A DNA stretch of 64,000 nucleotides. Source: Zhongshania sp. R06B22 (GTDB lineage: Bacteria; Pseudomonadota; Gammaproteobacteria; Pseudomonadales; Spongiibacteraceae). Positions within the stretch are counted from its first letter, which is position 1, and the number at the start of each line of letters is the position of its first letter. This document shows, piece after piece, positions 41,239 through 50,805 of the stretch. The notes beneath the pieces are model-generated. The model saw nothing but the letters and a program-made list of their open reading frames with translations. It ran no database searches and was not told the origin of the DNA. The stretch is taken from NCBI RefSeq assembly GCF_040892595.1, contig NZ_JBFRYB010000001.1:434001-498000 (forward strand), read 5' to 3'. Position numbers and translations under genes: made by a program.

Positions 41239-41964
41239 ATGGCCGCATTATTTGAAGAAATTGATAGCCGAGCGTCCGCTTTAGGTGAAATCTCTCTGCG
41301 CAGACGGCGCATCCCTGCGTTTGGCAATAGAGACATCTATGAAGTTAAGTTGGGCGATGAATATTTAATGTCGAGCATGTTTGTCGAGGCTGAAGAGGCT
41401 TTATCCACACTTGGTTTGGCAGCGGTAAAGGGTGACAAACTCTCTGTAGTTGTCGGTGGCTTGGGCCTAGGTTACACCGCCGTGGCGGCATTAAAAGACG
41501 AGCGAATTGCAGACTTATTTGTGGTGGAAGCCCTAGATACCGTGATCGGCTGGCATAAAGATGAGCTGGTGCCGCTAGGTAAAATACTCAATGCGGATAG
41601 CAGAAATCACTATGTACTAGGCAGTTTTTTCGATCTTGGCACATCTCCGAGTACGGGCTTTGCACCAGACAGCAAGGGTAAAAAGTTTGATGCGATATTA
41701 TTAGATATCGACCATTCACCCACCGAATTTCTGAACGCCGCCAACGCCGGTTTTTATACGACTGAAAATCTAGCGCTTATGGCAGATCAACTTAAGCCTG
41801 CAGGTGTGTTTGCGATGTGGTCGCAAAATCTGCCGGAGCAAGGTTTTGAGGATTTGCTGAAAACCGTGTTTGAGAAAGTCGATTCTCACGTGGTGTCTTT
41901 TTATAATCCTTTTCAAGATGGTGAATCGACTAACTCGGTATATGTTTGTGTGAAAGCGGCATAA
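41239..41964 (+). CDS. Spermidine-synthase-like Rossmann protein
   Basis: 241 residues in the SAM-binding Rossmann fold of polyamine aminopropyltransferases. LSVVVGGLGLGYTAVAAL is the glycine-rich cofactor loop, FVVEALDTVIGWHKDEL the acidic end of strand 2, and FDAILLDIDHSPTEFL contains the Asp pair where spermidine synthase has its DVD/DxD catalytic region. The N-terminal tetramer domain of true SpeE is reduced to about 50 residues, so this is probably one of the uncharacterised SpeE-like methyltransferase-fold proteins. AGGA precedes the ATG. Monocistronic; a hairpin lies downstream. Confidence 0.75.
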   Translation: MAALFEEIDSRASALGEISLRRRRIPAFGNRDIYEVKLGDEYLMSSMFVEAEEALSTLGLAAVKGDKLSVVVGGLGLGYTAVAALKDERIADLFVVEALDTVIGWHKDELVPLGKILNADSRNHYVLGSFFDLGTSPSTGFAPDSKGKKFDAILLDIDHSPTEFLNAANAGFYTTENLALMADQLKPAGVFAMWSQNLPEQGFEDLLKTVFEKVDSHVVSFYNPFQDGESTNSVYVCVKAA

Positions 41965-42044
41965 TACAGAGGAGCAGTTAAGGGCTAGAAGTTGCGCTAC
42001 AGCTGCTGATGCAAAGTCCATTTCGGGTAATCAGAGTGCGATAA

Positions 42045-42067
42045 GGGGCCGCAGCCAACGCGGTCCC
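42045..42067. terminator. Hairpin between convergent genes
   Basis: GGGGCCGC (42045-42052) pairs with GCGGTCCC (42060-42067) including one G-T pair, 7-base loop, between the converging SpeE-like and quinone-oxidoreductase-like genes. Short TTC after the stem, no long T-run. Confidence 0.5.
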
Positions 42068-42098
42068 TTCAATATCCGGCCAATTAAGGATGTATCCC

Positions 42099-43052
42099 TC
42101 ACACTATTTGTATGACGACTTTACCTCGGCTTCTACCCGTTTTGTTTCTAGTATACGCATCCTCAATATTAGCTAGTTGATGAACGCTATCGATGACGGG
42201 GGTAACGGCACCGCTTTCAATAAAGTCGGTTAATATCTCTAAGTCGCTAGTATAGGACTCAACCCATACTGGCCTAGCGGATTTACTGCCCATAAAGAGA
42301 TGGGGGCGGTAGGCATTAAAAAGCGCTTTCCCGTGGCCTGAGGTAGTCACAAAGAGGCCGTCTTCTGCCATTAATGATGCGCATGTTGTCAGGCTTTCGT
42401 AGGCGGTTGCATCGAATACTAAATCGAAATTATTGTTCTCTGCTTTAAAGTCCCCCTGGGTGTAGTCAATGACCTTATCGGCACCAAGGCTTGTCACCAG
42501 CTCTATATTTTTTCCGCTACACACCCCAGTCACCTCAGCCCCCATCGCTTTAGCGATTTGTATAGCGAATGTGCCGACGCCCCCTGACGCGCCGATTACA
42601 AGGACTTTACTGCCATCACTGACGGGGCCCATTTGAAAAGCCTGTAAGGCTGTTAGCGCGGCGAGCGGAACGGCTGCGGCCTCGTTAAAGGATATATTTT
42701 TGGGCATATGCGCAATCCGCTTAGTGGCAATGCAGGCGTACTCGCCACAAGCCGCTGTGCGCAATCGCATATCCATACCATATACTTTGTCGCCGACCTT
42801 AAAATTACTGACATTACTACCCCGCTCAACGATGACGCCGGCTAAGTCATCACCAATAATATGGAAATTAGATAAGCTGCCGACTTTAGGGACCAAGCTG
42901 GAAATATTGTAATTAAGCTTCCAGTCTTTGGGATTAACCGACGATGCATGCACTTCAACCAATACATCATCGGCGCCGATCTTGGGCTTGTTGACGTCTT
43001 TGATCATCAATCTTGCTCTAGGGCCAAAGCCTCTGGTGGTGGCAGCTTTCAC
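42099..43052 (-). CDS. Zinc-independent MDR oxidoreductase (quinone oxidoreductase-like)
   Basis: 317 residues of the medium-chain dehydrogenase family. GASGGVGTFAIQIAKAMGAE is the NAD(P) loop (the AxxGxxG variant), ASSVNPKDWKL and DLAGVIVERGSNVSNFKVGD are characteristic, and the zinc-binding cysteines are missing, as in NADPH:quinone oxidoreductases. Reduces quinones or activated double bonds, or an electrophile-scavenging role. ATG start as shown. Stands alone between convergent and divergent neighbours. Substrate not deducible. Confidence 0.83.
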   Translation of the reverse strand: MKAATTRGFGPRARLMIKDVNKPKIGADDVLVEVHASSVNPKDWKLNYNISSLVPKVGSLSNFHIIGDDLAGVIVERGSNVSNFKVGDKVYGMDMRLRTAACGEYACIATKRIAHMPKNISFNEAAAVPLAALTALQAFQMGPVSDGSKVLVIGASGGVGTFAIQIAKAMGAEVTGVCSGKNIELVTSLGADKVIDYTQGDFKAENNNFDLVFDATAYESLTTCASLMAEDGLFVTTSGHGKALFNAYRPHLFMGSKSARPVWVESYTSDLEILTDFIESGAVTPVIDSVHQLANIEDAYTRNKTGRSRGKVVIQIV

Positions 43053-43330
43053 TATTGGGTACTCCTGGTAAATTTATTAGAATTAGGGGTGGCTATTGGG
43101 CCACATCGGGCAGTGACGCCAATTCAGTAAAGCGCTAATAAAGCGACTCGATGATGACTTTAACTGTCTGCCTCATATCTTATTGTACTTCGTTGCGGGC
43201 TGAAAATATTTCTTATACGCTGTATGGGATGAAGAGCGTGTATGCCCGTATACTTGATTCCAAACTATAATTTTATATATATGTCTGTGAGCTTGAATGA
43301 GAGCTGACTTACTATCTTGAGGTTAGCAAT

Positions 43331-44698
43331 ATGAAAATGCTCTCTCCAACGGATGCCTTGTTTTTGATGGCTGAGCACCGCCGTCAACCAATGCATATAG
43401 CGGGTCTACAGATATTCGCACTGCCAGATGGAGCCCCCAAGACGTTTATTCGCGACTTGGTAAAGGATATGCGGCGTCATTCAGAGCCGAGTCCGCCATA
43501 TAATCAGCGCCCAGTATTCCGGGGCACATGGTTCTGGCGAGATGATGATCATTTTGAAATCGACCATCACGTGCGTCATCTCTCCTTACCTGCGCCTGGC
43601 CGAATTCGGGAACTGTTGGAGATGGTGTCGCGCCTGCACAGCGCGTTAATGGACCGCAGTCGCCCGCTCTGGGAAGTGAGTGTGATAGAAGGGTTAGCGG
43701 ACGGCCGTTTTGCTATTTATACCAAAGTACATCACTCCGTATTCGATGGTGTTTCGGCGACCTTAGAGGTCGTTCGATCTCTCAGCGAAGACCCGAATCA
43801 GCGGGCAATGCCGCCTGTTTGGGCGCGAGTGCCTAGTCGTCGTAAGAGATCGGGCGCCTTGGTTCCTCCTGTTGGACCGGTCAATGCCCTTATACATTCA
43901 ATGGAGACTAATTTTCGTATTGTTCCCGGTGCAGTCCGCGGGGCATTGGATTTGTTGCGCAGGAGCCGCGGTAAACCCGCTGATGCGACGCCCTACCAAG
44001 CACCGCCAACCATGTTCAATGTGCCCATCAGCAGCTCGCGGCGCTTTGCGGCGCAGTCATATTCATTAGCGCGTATTAAAGCGGTCGCTAAGGCGGCGGG
44101 CGGCACTATTAACGATGTGGCTTTAGCGATGTGTTCAGGCGCCATACGTTCATACCTAGAATCAAAAGACGGCCTGCCTAAAGCGCCGCTCATCAGCATG
44201 GTGCCGGTATCTGTTAGGGCGGCGGACAGTCCGGAAGGTGGTAATCAGGTTTCCGTAATTTTGGCTAATCTGGCGACTCATATCGTGGATCCGGCTGAGC
44301 GCTTACAAGCGGTTATGGCATCGACTCGCAGAGCTAAAGACCGCATGGCCAAGATGAGCCGGGTAGAGCAGCTTGCCTATGCAGCCACAGGATTAAGCCC
44401 AATGGCGGTTACGTCAATTCTCGGCTTAGACCGTGTTCGTCCGGCGTTTAATGTGGTCATTTCCAATGTACCAGGCTCTAAAAAGCCCCTGTACCTGAAT
44501 GGCGCTATGCTGGAAGAAACGTATCCGATTTCGATTCCAATTGATGGCCAGGCTTTAAATATCACCTTGACCAGCTATTGTGATTCCGTAGCCTTTGGCT
44601 ATACCGCCTGCCGCCGGTCTGTGCCGAATATGCAGCGTCTGCTAGATTTTACCGAACAGGCATTATCAGAGCTTGAAGCCGCCGTTGGGCTTGCATAG
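43331..44698 (+). CDS. Wax ester synthase/diacylglycerol acyltransferase (WS/DGAT)
   Basis: 455 residues. Active-site HHSVFDG at 134-140 (HHxxxDG), where the second His acts as general base. Later family blocks GTINDVALAMCSGAIRSYL and NVVISNVPGSKKPLYLNG are intact. Joins fatty acyl-CoA to a fatty alcohol or diacylglycerol, making wax ester or triacylglycerol storage lipid at the membrane. GAGG before the ATG. The DUF2505 gene follows by 71 bases and may share its transcript. Storage lipid fits the lipid-rich metabolism suggested elsewhere in the window. Confidence 0.9.
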   Translation: MKMLSPTDALFLMAEHRRQPMHIAGLQIFALPDGAPKTFIRDLVKDMRRHSEPSPPYNQRPVFRGTWFWRDDDHFEIDHHVRHLSLPAPGRIRELLEMVSRLHSALMDRSRPLWEVSVIEGLADGRFAIYTKVHHSVFDGVSATLEVVRSLSEDPNQRAMPPVWARVPSRRKRSGALVPPVGPVNALIHSMETNFRIVPGAVRGALDLLRRSRGKPADATPYQAPPTMFNVPISSSRRFAAQSYSLARIKAVAKAAGGTINDVALAMCSGAIRSYLESKDGLPKAPLISMVPVSVRAADSPEGGNQVSVILANLATHIVDPAERLQAVMASTRRAKDRMAKMSRVEQLAYAATGLSPMAVTSILGLDRVRPAFNVVISNVPGSKKPLYLNGAMLEETYPISIPIDGQALNITLTSYCDSVAFGYTACRRSVPNMQRLLDFTEQALSELEAAVGLA

Positions 44699-44769
44699 AA
44701 TTGCTACGGTGTTTGCCGGTGAGTGTTAATTCAAACGAGCCGTACATTTTTTAATACATAGGTTGGATT

Positions 44770-45261
44770 ATGAAAAAAAATATAAAAATAATGTTTCCAG
44801 CAACAACAGACACGGTAATTACGATGTATACCGACAAGGATTACTTTCTGAATAAGTATAAGAATCTGGGCGCGCAAAATATTGCACTTCTCGACGAGTC
44901 TTTTGAAGAAGGTAAATTTTCCATCAATATCAAACGCTGCCTGCCTGCCGATGTGCCTGTGCCAAGCTTTGCCAAGAAGTTTTTTAGTGGCACCATGACA
45001 ATCGTTCAACGTGATACTTGGGATGCGTCCAGCAAAACTGGCCGCCTAGATATTGAGTTTAAGGGTGTGCCCGTTGAGGCCAGCTGCGATATGAAGCTAG
45101 TGGATGAGGGTGCCGGCTCGGCCTTATTAATGGGCTGGAATATTAACGTTAAAGTACCCTTGATTGGCGGTAAACTTGAAAAAGTATTGATGGAAGATAT
45201 GAGTAAAAAAGTCGAACTAGATCACCTTGAAAGCGCCAAATTATTAAACGCTTATATGTGA
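44770..45261 (+). CDS. DUF2505 family protein (SRPBCC-like)
   Basis: 163 residues. Pattern of a START/SRPBCC-like lipid-binding fold: FPATTDTVITMYTDKDYFLN at the start, an antiparallel sheet with TMTIVQRDTWDASSKTGRLD, and a long C-terminal helix KLEKVLMEDMSKKVELDHLE. This spacing is typical of DUF2505 proteins found beside acyltransferases. Ribosome site AGG is weak. Downstream of the wax ester synthase gene on the same strand, so a role in binding a hydrophobic ligand for it is plausible but untested. Confidence 0.75.
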   Translation: MKKNIKIMFPATTDTVITMYTDKDYFLNKYKNLGAQNIALLDESFEEGKFSINIKRCLPADVPVPSFAKKFFSGTMTIVQRDTWDASSKTGRLDIEFKGVPVEASCDMKLVDEGAGSALLMGWNINVKVPLIGGKLEKVLMEDMSKKVELDHLESAKLLNAYM

Positions 45262-45515
45262 TCTTTAGGTTTGGGGAATGATAGTCGGCACGCCAATTTT
45301 TCATTAAATAAAAAGTCGACTAATTATTTTTTCGTCACCGCAAAGTAATAAAGACAACTACCGTCGATATTATTCACGTCGAAAAATTAGTACAGATAAA
45401 AGCAAGAGCGCAAACTATCTAACTATTATATTTATGAGACTGCGCGTAACATAACCAAGCGGGACATATTGCTCCCTGTGTCTTGGAACGCGCTGTCGTT
45501 TTCAGCATGATGCTA

Positions 45516-47213
45516 TTAAACGAAACTCATCAATAATATCACGGCCAGCAAGCCACACATCCACGCGACCATACTGCTAATGGAGATTTCTCTGGCGAGT
45601 AATCCCTCATTAGGCCGGTATAAGGTGGCTACGCGTTTGCCAAAGGCTTTTATAACTATCATGGCTTGCCCGCGGACCTGCTGATCTAAAGCCCACATCA
45701 GGGATAATGAGCCCTTAACCAGACGCGCCAGCGGCCGCCGATAAAACCAATCGCTATCTAGGTTGGTTGACGGCAGCTCGGGCGGATACATTCCCTTTAG
45801 ATTCAACCAAACAAAGGCCAAGGCTGAGAAGAACAACAACTGGGTTTGCGTCAATATATGAGTTAGGTCATACGCGCTGTAGTTAGTTGAATAGGGCAGG
45901 TGTTGATAGAGCAAATTTGGGAAACTGCCGATACCGATACACAGGGCTGCCGCAATAGACATTGCCAGCAACATATTGCGCGGCGCTTCTTTGCAGCGAA
46001 TGCCAGAGTCGTGGGCAAAAAACGCAAAGTAGGGAATTTTGATACCAGCGTGATGGAACACACCCGCTGAGGCAAAAAGTAGCAGCAACCAGGTAATGTC
46101 GTAGCCCTCTTTCAGGGCCGCCGACATAATCATCGACTTACTAACAAAGCCACTGAACAGCGGGAAGGCAGAAATAGATGCCGCACCGACAATACACAGG
46201 ATCGCGGTCTTCGGCATAGACTTGTAAAGTCCGCCCAGCTCGGAGCCATTGATACGGCCGGTTCGGTATAGCACTGCCCCCATGGACATAAACAGCAGGC
46301 CTTTAAAGATAACGTCGTTAAAGGCGTGAGCGACGGCGCCGTTAATGGCCAGCTCGGTACCAATGCCGATACCAATAATCATAAAGCCTAACTGGTTAAT
46401 TAAACTGTAGGCCAGCACGCGCCGAAGGTCGTTTTCTATTACTGCGAAAAAGATCGGGAAACAGGCCATTACCGCACCGATCGTCACCAGTAACTCGGTG
46501 CCGGGAAATGCGCGGGCCATGGCATAGATCGCCACCTTGGTGGTGAAGGCGCTCAGGAATACCGTGCCTGTGGGCGTCGCCTCTGGATAGGCGTCGGTGA
46601 GCCAGGTATGGAATCCCGGAAATGCACACTTGATGCCGAAGGCGATGAATATCAGCCAGGCGGCTAGGCCCTCTAGACCAATATAAGTGAATTCAAGGCT
46701 GCCGGTATTTTGATAGTGGATGATAATCCCGGCCAGCAGTAGCAAGCCCGACACAACCTGGAGAATCAGATAGCGCATTCCCGCGCTATAGGCTCTGTCA
46801 GTGCCCCGCGCCCATACTAGGAATACCGAGCTTAAAGCGAGCATTTCCCAAAACAAAAATAGCGTCAGCAGGTCGCCAGCAAATACCGCACCTAGGGCGC
46901 TACCGGCATAGAGCATGGCGGCCGATTGCTGTACGCGATCTTGCACATGCAGTGAGTAAATAACCCCAATCAGGGCGGCAATGTGGAAGAGATAACCAAA
47001 CAACAGGTTCAGATTATCCAGTTTGACCGGAGTTAGCTCCAGGCCCATAAAGGAGGCTAGCACGGTGTAATTTTCGGGCAGCTGCCATAAATTTACGGCA
47101 CTAAGGGCAATGGTGCCCAGCAAGGCGGCCGCGCGCACTCGCCCCTGGCAGAGACCAGCCAGTATGGCGCCTAGGTAAAACAGTAGGAAAGGAGGCAGTT
47201 CAATGCTCAACAC
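45516..47213 (-). CDS. Mrp-type antiporter subunit, second MrpD/NuoM-like protein
   Basis: 565 residues, about 14 membrane helices plus two at the C-terminus. Proton_antipo_M family: FWEMLALSSVFLVW with the conserved TM5 Glu, AFGIKCAFPGFHTWLTDAYP with the TM7 Lys, and FTTKVAIYAMAR with the TM8 Lys. It is the last gene of the nine-gene operon and overlaps the preceding small gene by 14 bases. Residues about 480-530 form an extra hydrophilic segment before the final helix. Part of the multisubunit cation/proton antiporter in the inner membrane. Confidence 0.87.
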   Translation of the reverse strand: MLSIELPPFLLFYLGAILAGLCQGRVRAAALLGTIALSAVNLWQLPENYTVLASFMGLELTPVKLDNLNLLFGYLFHIAALIGVIYSLHVQDRVQQSAAMLYAGSALGAVFAGDLLTLFLFWEMLALSSVFLVWARGTDRAYSAGMRYLILQVVSGLLLLAGIIIHYQNTGSLEFTYIGLEGLAAWLIFIAFGIKCAFPGFHTWLTDAYPEATPTGTVFLSAFTTKVAIYAMARAFPGTELLVTIGAVMACFPIFFAVIENDLRRVLAYSLINQLGFMIIGIGIGTELAINGAVAHAFNDVIFKGLLFMSMGAVLYRTGRINGSELGGLYKSMPKTAILCIVGAASISAFPLFSGFVSKSMIMSAALKEGYDITWLLLLFASAGVFHHAGIKIPYFAFFAHDSGIRCKEAPRNMLLAMSIAAALCIGIGSFPNLLYQHLPYSTNYSAYDLTHILTQTQLLFFSALAFVWLNLKGMYPPELPSTNLDSDWFYRRPLARLVKGSLSLMWALDQQVRGQAMIVIKAFGKRVATLYRPNEGLLAREISISSMVAWMCGLLAVILLMSFV

Positions 47214-47484
47214 GGTTGGACTCCTCTACCTTTGGTTCGTCTTGCTGATAATAGTTTTCATCACGCATCACCACTTTGCGCATGAGTGTTGCCACCAATA
47301 CCAACACCACACATCCCACAAAACCGTATAGGGGATAAAAACTAAAGAGTCCTTCCCAGGGGTGTTCCGTATGACGATGAACCACTAGCTCCAGTGCCAC
47401 CAGCAGACCACAAATGACATACAGGCCAGTGAGGATGTGCTTCACATTTTTAGGTTTGTCGAAGAAATCTTGAGATTCACTCAT
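47200..47484 (-). CDS. Small two-helix membrane protein in the antiporter operon
   Basis: 94 residues with helices about 17-36 (ILTGLYVICGLLVALELVV) and 49-66 (FYPLYGFVGCVVLVLVATL), a hydrophilic N-terminus and an acidic tail. No classical Mrp subunit matches. Its start overlaps the previous antiporter gene by four bases and its end overlaps the next by 14, so it is clearly an integral member of the operon. It may link the two antiporter-like subunits. Confidence 0.75.
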   Translation of the reverse strand: MSESQDFFDKPKNVKHILTGLYVICGLLVALELVVHRHTEHPWEGLFSFYPLYGFVGCVVLVLVATLMRKVVMRDENYYQQDEPKVEESNRVEH

Positions 47485-48983
47485 GGCATGGGCACCTCAT
47501 TAAAAATCCCCGTCGCGAGTTCGTAGGGAATGTCCGGCCAGAAAAATAATGCTATGCAGGCGAGACTGGTAATTATGATGGCCAGCAAGGCCGGCAAAGG
47601 CGCTTCCTTTATCGCAACTGCGGCGGTGCCAGATTTGGATTGTTCTTTTAAGAATTTTTCCCCTGGGAAAAATGCTCGCAGTGGAATGGGTAGCAAGTAG
47701 GCAATATTAAGCAGCGAGCTGACTAGTAAGATCACCATCATTGCCCACTGCCCGGCATCCATGGTGGCGCTTAGTAGTAACCACTTACTCCAGGTGCCAC
47801 CTGTGGGCGGTAAGCCAATAATGCTTAGCGCACCGATAAAGAAGGCCACCATGGTGATGGGCATTTGCCGCCCCAAGCCACGCATTTGGCTGATTTCACT
47901 TTTATGGCTGGCAACAAGAATGGCACCGGCGCAAAAGAACAAGGTAATTTTTCCCACCGCGTGCATGGCAATATGGGTGGCGCTGCCTATCACGCCGCTC
48001 TGGGTGGCTAAAAACGCACCCATACTAATATAGCCAAGCTGACTCACAGTTGAGTAGGCGAGTCTCGCTTTGAGATTGTCTTGGCGCATGGCAACGAGTG
48101 ATGCCAGCAACACCCCTGCGCCAGCCAAGTAGAGAAGATAATCAGTAAGCGGAATTTCCTGTAGGCGATCGAGGCCAATAACAAAGATCAGGATCTTTAA
48201 GAGGCTGAATACGCCCGCTTTCACCACCGCAACGGCGTGTAGGAGTGCGCTAACCGGAGTGGGCGCCACCATCGCCGCTGGCAGCCAGCGGTGAAAAGGC
48301 ATCATGGCTGCTTTCGCCACACCGAATACGAAAAAGGCTAGGAGTATCGAGAGTAGAGGACCGGAGAATTCATCAGGCAGAATGCCGCCTAGACGAAATT
48401 CCAGAGTACCGCTGATAACCCAGGTAAATATCATTGCCGGTAAAAAGAAGGCGATGGAGGTGCCCATTAAAATCGACAAATAGACCCGGCCACCTTGCTT
48501 GGCTTTTTCGGTTCCGGCATGAGTTACCAGTGGGTAGGTGCACAGCGAGAGCACTTCATAGAAAACAAACAGGGCAAAAAGGTTGTCCGCGTAAGCGATG
48601 GCCATAACCGCTGAGATTGCTATGGCAAAACAGGCGTAAAAGCGGGTTTGATTTTTCTCATCGTGTCCGCGCATATAGCCAATGGCGTACAGCACTGTCA
48701 CCGGCCAAAGGGAGCTGGCCACCAAGGCGAACAGTAAACCTAAGGCCTCAACCCGGAAACTCAAGCTAAGACCGGGCAGAATATCTAGCCAGTGTCCATG
48801 TAAGGCTACGCCACCCTGCCACTGCTTATAGATTGCAATATTGGTCGCCAGCAACACCAAGCCAATGACGATGGAGACGGCTTCCCGAAGATTGGGGAAG
48901 CGTCCTGTCACACTAATTAACAGTGCTGCCAGTAAAGGCAGCGCGATGGCGAAATTTATTAACATAGATTCGCTACTCATCAC
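47481..48983 (-). CDS. Mrp-type antiporter subunit, MrpA/NuoL-like core
   Basis: 500 residues, about 14 membrane helices. FVFYEVLSLCTYPLVTHAG carries the TM5 Glu; FGVAKAAMMPFHRWLPAAM and then APTPVSALLHAVAVVKAGVF are the NuoL/MrpA-type signature rather than the MrpD type. The C-terminal MbhD and MbhE parts of a normal MrpA are absent here; they are found fused to MrpB upstream in the operon. Overlaps neighbours by four bases on both sides. Confidence 0.85.
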   Translation of the reverse strand: MMSSESMLINFAIALPLLAALLISVTGRFPNLREAVSIVIGLVLLATNIAIYKQWQGGVALHGHWLDILPGLSLSFRVEALGLLFALVASSLWPVTVLYAIGYMRGHDEKNQTRFYACFAIAISAVMAIAYADNLFALFVFYEVLSLCTYPLVTHAGTEKAKQGGRVYLSILMGTSIAFFLPAMIFTWVISGTLEFRLGGILPDEFSGPLLSILLAFFVFGVAKAAMMPFHRWLPAAMVAPTPVSALLHAVAVVKAGVFSLLKILIFVIGLDRLQEIPLTDYLLYLAGAGVLLASLVAMRQDNLKARLAYSTVSQLGYISMGAFLATQSGVIGSATHIAMHAVGKITLFFCAGAILVASHKSEISQMRGLGRQMPITMVAFFIGALSIIGLPPTGGTWSKWLLLSATMDAGQWAMMVILLVSSLLNIAYLLPIPLRAFFPGEKFLKEQSKSGTAAVAIKEAPLPALLAIIITSLACIALFFWPDIPYELATGIFNEVPMP

Positions 48984-50455
48984 CGAATACCCTCTAGCAG
49001 GCTGCGGGCAGCCTCAGCTGTAATTTCAATGGGGAGTCGGGTATCAATACCAAAATACACATTAGCGGAAATCAATATCCACAGTGGAATCAGCATCATC
49101 AGCGGTGCTTCTCCTGTGGGCGCACCGGCCTCAGACTCTTTGAAATACAGCCTTTCGACAACGCGCCAGATATAGGCCAGTGCTAACAGCGAGCCCATTA
49201 CAATCAGCATGGCTAGCGGCCAACGACCAGATTCAATAGCTGCACTCACCAGATACCACTTGCTGATAAAGCCCACCGTGAGCGGCACACCTATTAGACT
49301 CAAGCCGCCGATGGTAAAACTCAGCGACGTGATCGGCATGCGCTTGCCCAAGCCATTGAGGGCGTCAAGTTGACTGCTGCCGAGGCGATACACGATGGCG
49401 GCGATTGACAGGAACAAGCCGCCCTTCATTAAGGCGTGATTAAACAAATGCAGCAGTGTTGCCTGCATACCTAGGGCGCTTCCCAAACCGATACCAATGA
49501 GCATGTAGCCAATTTGCGCGACACTCGAATAGGCAATCGCCTTTTTAATATCTAATTGGAAGATGGCGGTAGTTGAGGCGCTGAATACTGCCAGCACACC
49601 CAGGGCAACAAGAATGTCTGTCAGCGGCAGCGCAGCGGTTTCTAGCTGACCATCAAACACCGTGTAGGTGAATCGAATCAGCAGATATACCGCTACCTTA
49701 GTTGAGCTAGCAGCAAGAAATGCGGTGGCAATAGATGGCGCCTCGGCGTACGCCTTGGGAAGCCAGAAGTGCAAGGGGAACATGGCCATCTTCAGGCCGA
49801 TACCCACCACAATAAAAGTATAGGCAACAAAGACAGCTTGGGAGTCTTCTACCTTCGGTAAGCGCACGGCTAAATCTGCCATATTCAAGGTGCCGGTCAT
49901 CATATACATGAAGCCGATACCGATAAGAATAAAGGTGGCGCCGATGGTGCCCATAATGAGGTAGCGGAAGGCGGCCCATAGGGCTTGTCGACGCTTGCCT
50001 AAGGCGATCAGAGTGTAGGTGGAGAGAGATGACACCTCAAGAAACACAAAGACGTTAAAGGCATCACCGGTTGATAGTATCCCCAGCAAACCGGCTAAAC
50101 ACAGCAGCCAGGCAACATAGAAAAACAGCTGTTTATCGGGCTCAATTTCTTTTTGAATACTGGTTTGAGCGGCAAACAAACAGACTGTACTGCTCAGTGA
50201 AATAATGACTAGCAGCCACGCGCTCAGTAAATCTAGGCGATACTCAATGCCCCAGGGCGGAGCCCAGCCACCCAGCTCATAGGTCAGGCTACCAACATCG
50301 TAGACCTGCGCCAAAAGCAGACAAGCGATTAAGAAAGATACCGCACTGACCAGCAGCGCAAACAGCCAGGCGGCCCGGTTGCGACCAACGATAAGGCAGC
50401 AGGGGGCGCCCAGCAGCGGTACGATAACCTGAAGAATAATTAGATGGTTTAGCAC
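48980..50455 (-). CDS. mrpD: Mrp-type antiporter subunit D
   Basis: 491 residues, 14 membrane helices. Best match to true MrpD: FVFLEVSSLSTYTLIALG with the TM5 Glu, GLKMAMFPLHFWLPKAYAEA with Lys in TM7, ASSTKVAVYLLIR with Lys in TM8, and LHLFNHALMKGGLFL in TM12. These charged residues form the proton path. Follows mrpC with a 7-base overlap and is followed by the MrpA-like gene with a 4-base overlap. Confidence 0.88.
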   Translation of the reverse strand: MLNHLIILQVIVPLLGAPCCLIVGRNRAAWLFALLVSAVSFLIACLLLAQVYDVGSLTYELGGWAPPWGIEYRLDLLSAWLLVIISLSSTVCLFAAQTSIQKEIEPDKQLFFYVAWLLCLAGLLGILSTGDAFNVFVFLEVSSLSTYTLIALGKRRQALWAAFRYLIMGTIGATFILIGIGFMYMMTGTLNMADLAVRLPKVEDSQAVFVAYTFIVVGIGLKMAMFPLHFWLPKAYAEAPSIATAFLAASSTKVAVYLLIRFTYTVFDGQLETAALPLTDILVALGVLAVFSASTTAIFQLDIKKAIAYSSVAQIGYMLIGIGLGSALGMQATLLHLFNHALMKGGLFLSIAAIVYRLGSSQLDALNGLGKRMPITSLSFTIGGLSLIGVPLTVGFISKWYLVSAAIESGRWPLAMLIVMGSLLALAYIWRVVERLYFKESEAGAPTGEAPLMMLIPLWILISANVYFGIDTRLPIEITAEAARSLLEGIR

Positions 50456-50805
50456 GAAAGGTCTCTTTTCTGAATGTCGGCTTCTTCGATACTGCCGTAA
50501 GCTCTTTTGATTCGGATGGTCAACGCCAAGCCCAGCGCCGTGGTGGCAATGCCAACCACGATCGCGGTTAGAATTAGTACATGGGGCAGAGGATTGGAGT
50601 AAACATTGCCAGAGTCATTCAATATTGGCGCAGTACCACTTGTGACCTTGCCGGCGCTGATATAAAGGATAAATACCGAGGTCTGGAAGATATTCAAACC
50701 AACCAGCTTCTTCACTAGATTGCCCTGAGCAATAACGATATAAAAACCAATCATCATTAGCGCAACGACGATCCAGTCATTGTAATGAGAAAAAATAATA
50801 CTCAT
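50449..50805 (-). CDS. mrpC: Mrp-type antiporter subunit C (NuoK-like)
   Basis: 118 residues, three membrane helices. GLNIFQTSVFILYIS and PLPHVLILTAIVVGIATTAL are the NuoK/MrpC signature, the latter with the conserved ALxLTAIVVG-like block. Overlaps the upstream fused gene by four bases and mrpD by seven. Confidence 0.88.
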   Translation of the reverse strand: MSIIFSHYNDWIVVALMMIGFYIVIAQGNLVKKLVGLNIFQTSVFILYISAGKVTSGTAPILNDSGNVYSNPLPHVLILTAIVVGIATTALGLALTIRIKRAYGSIEEADIQKRDLSC

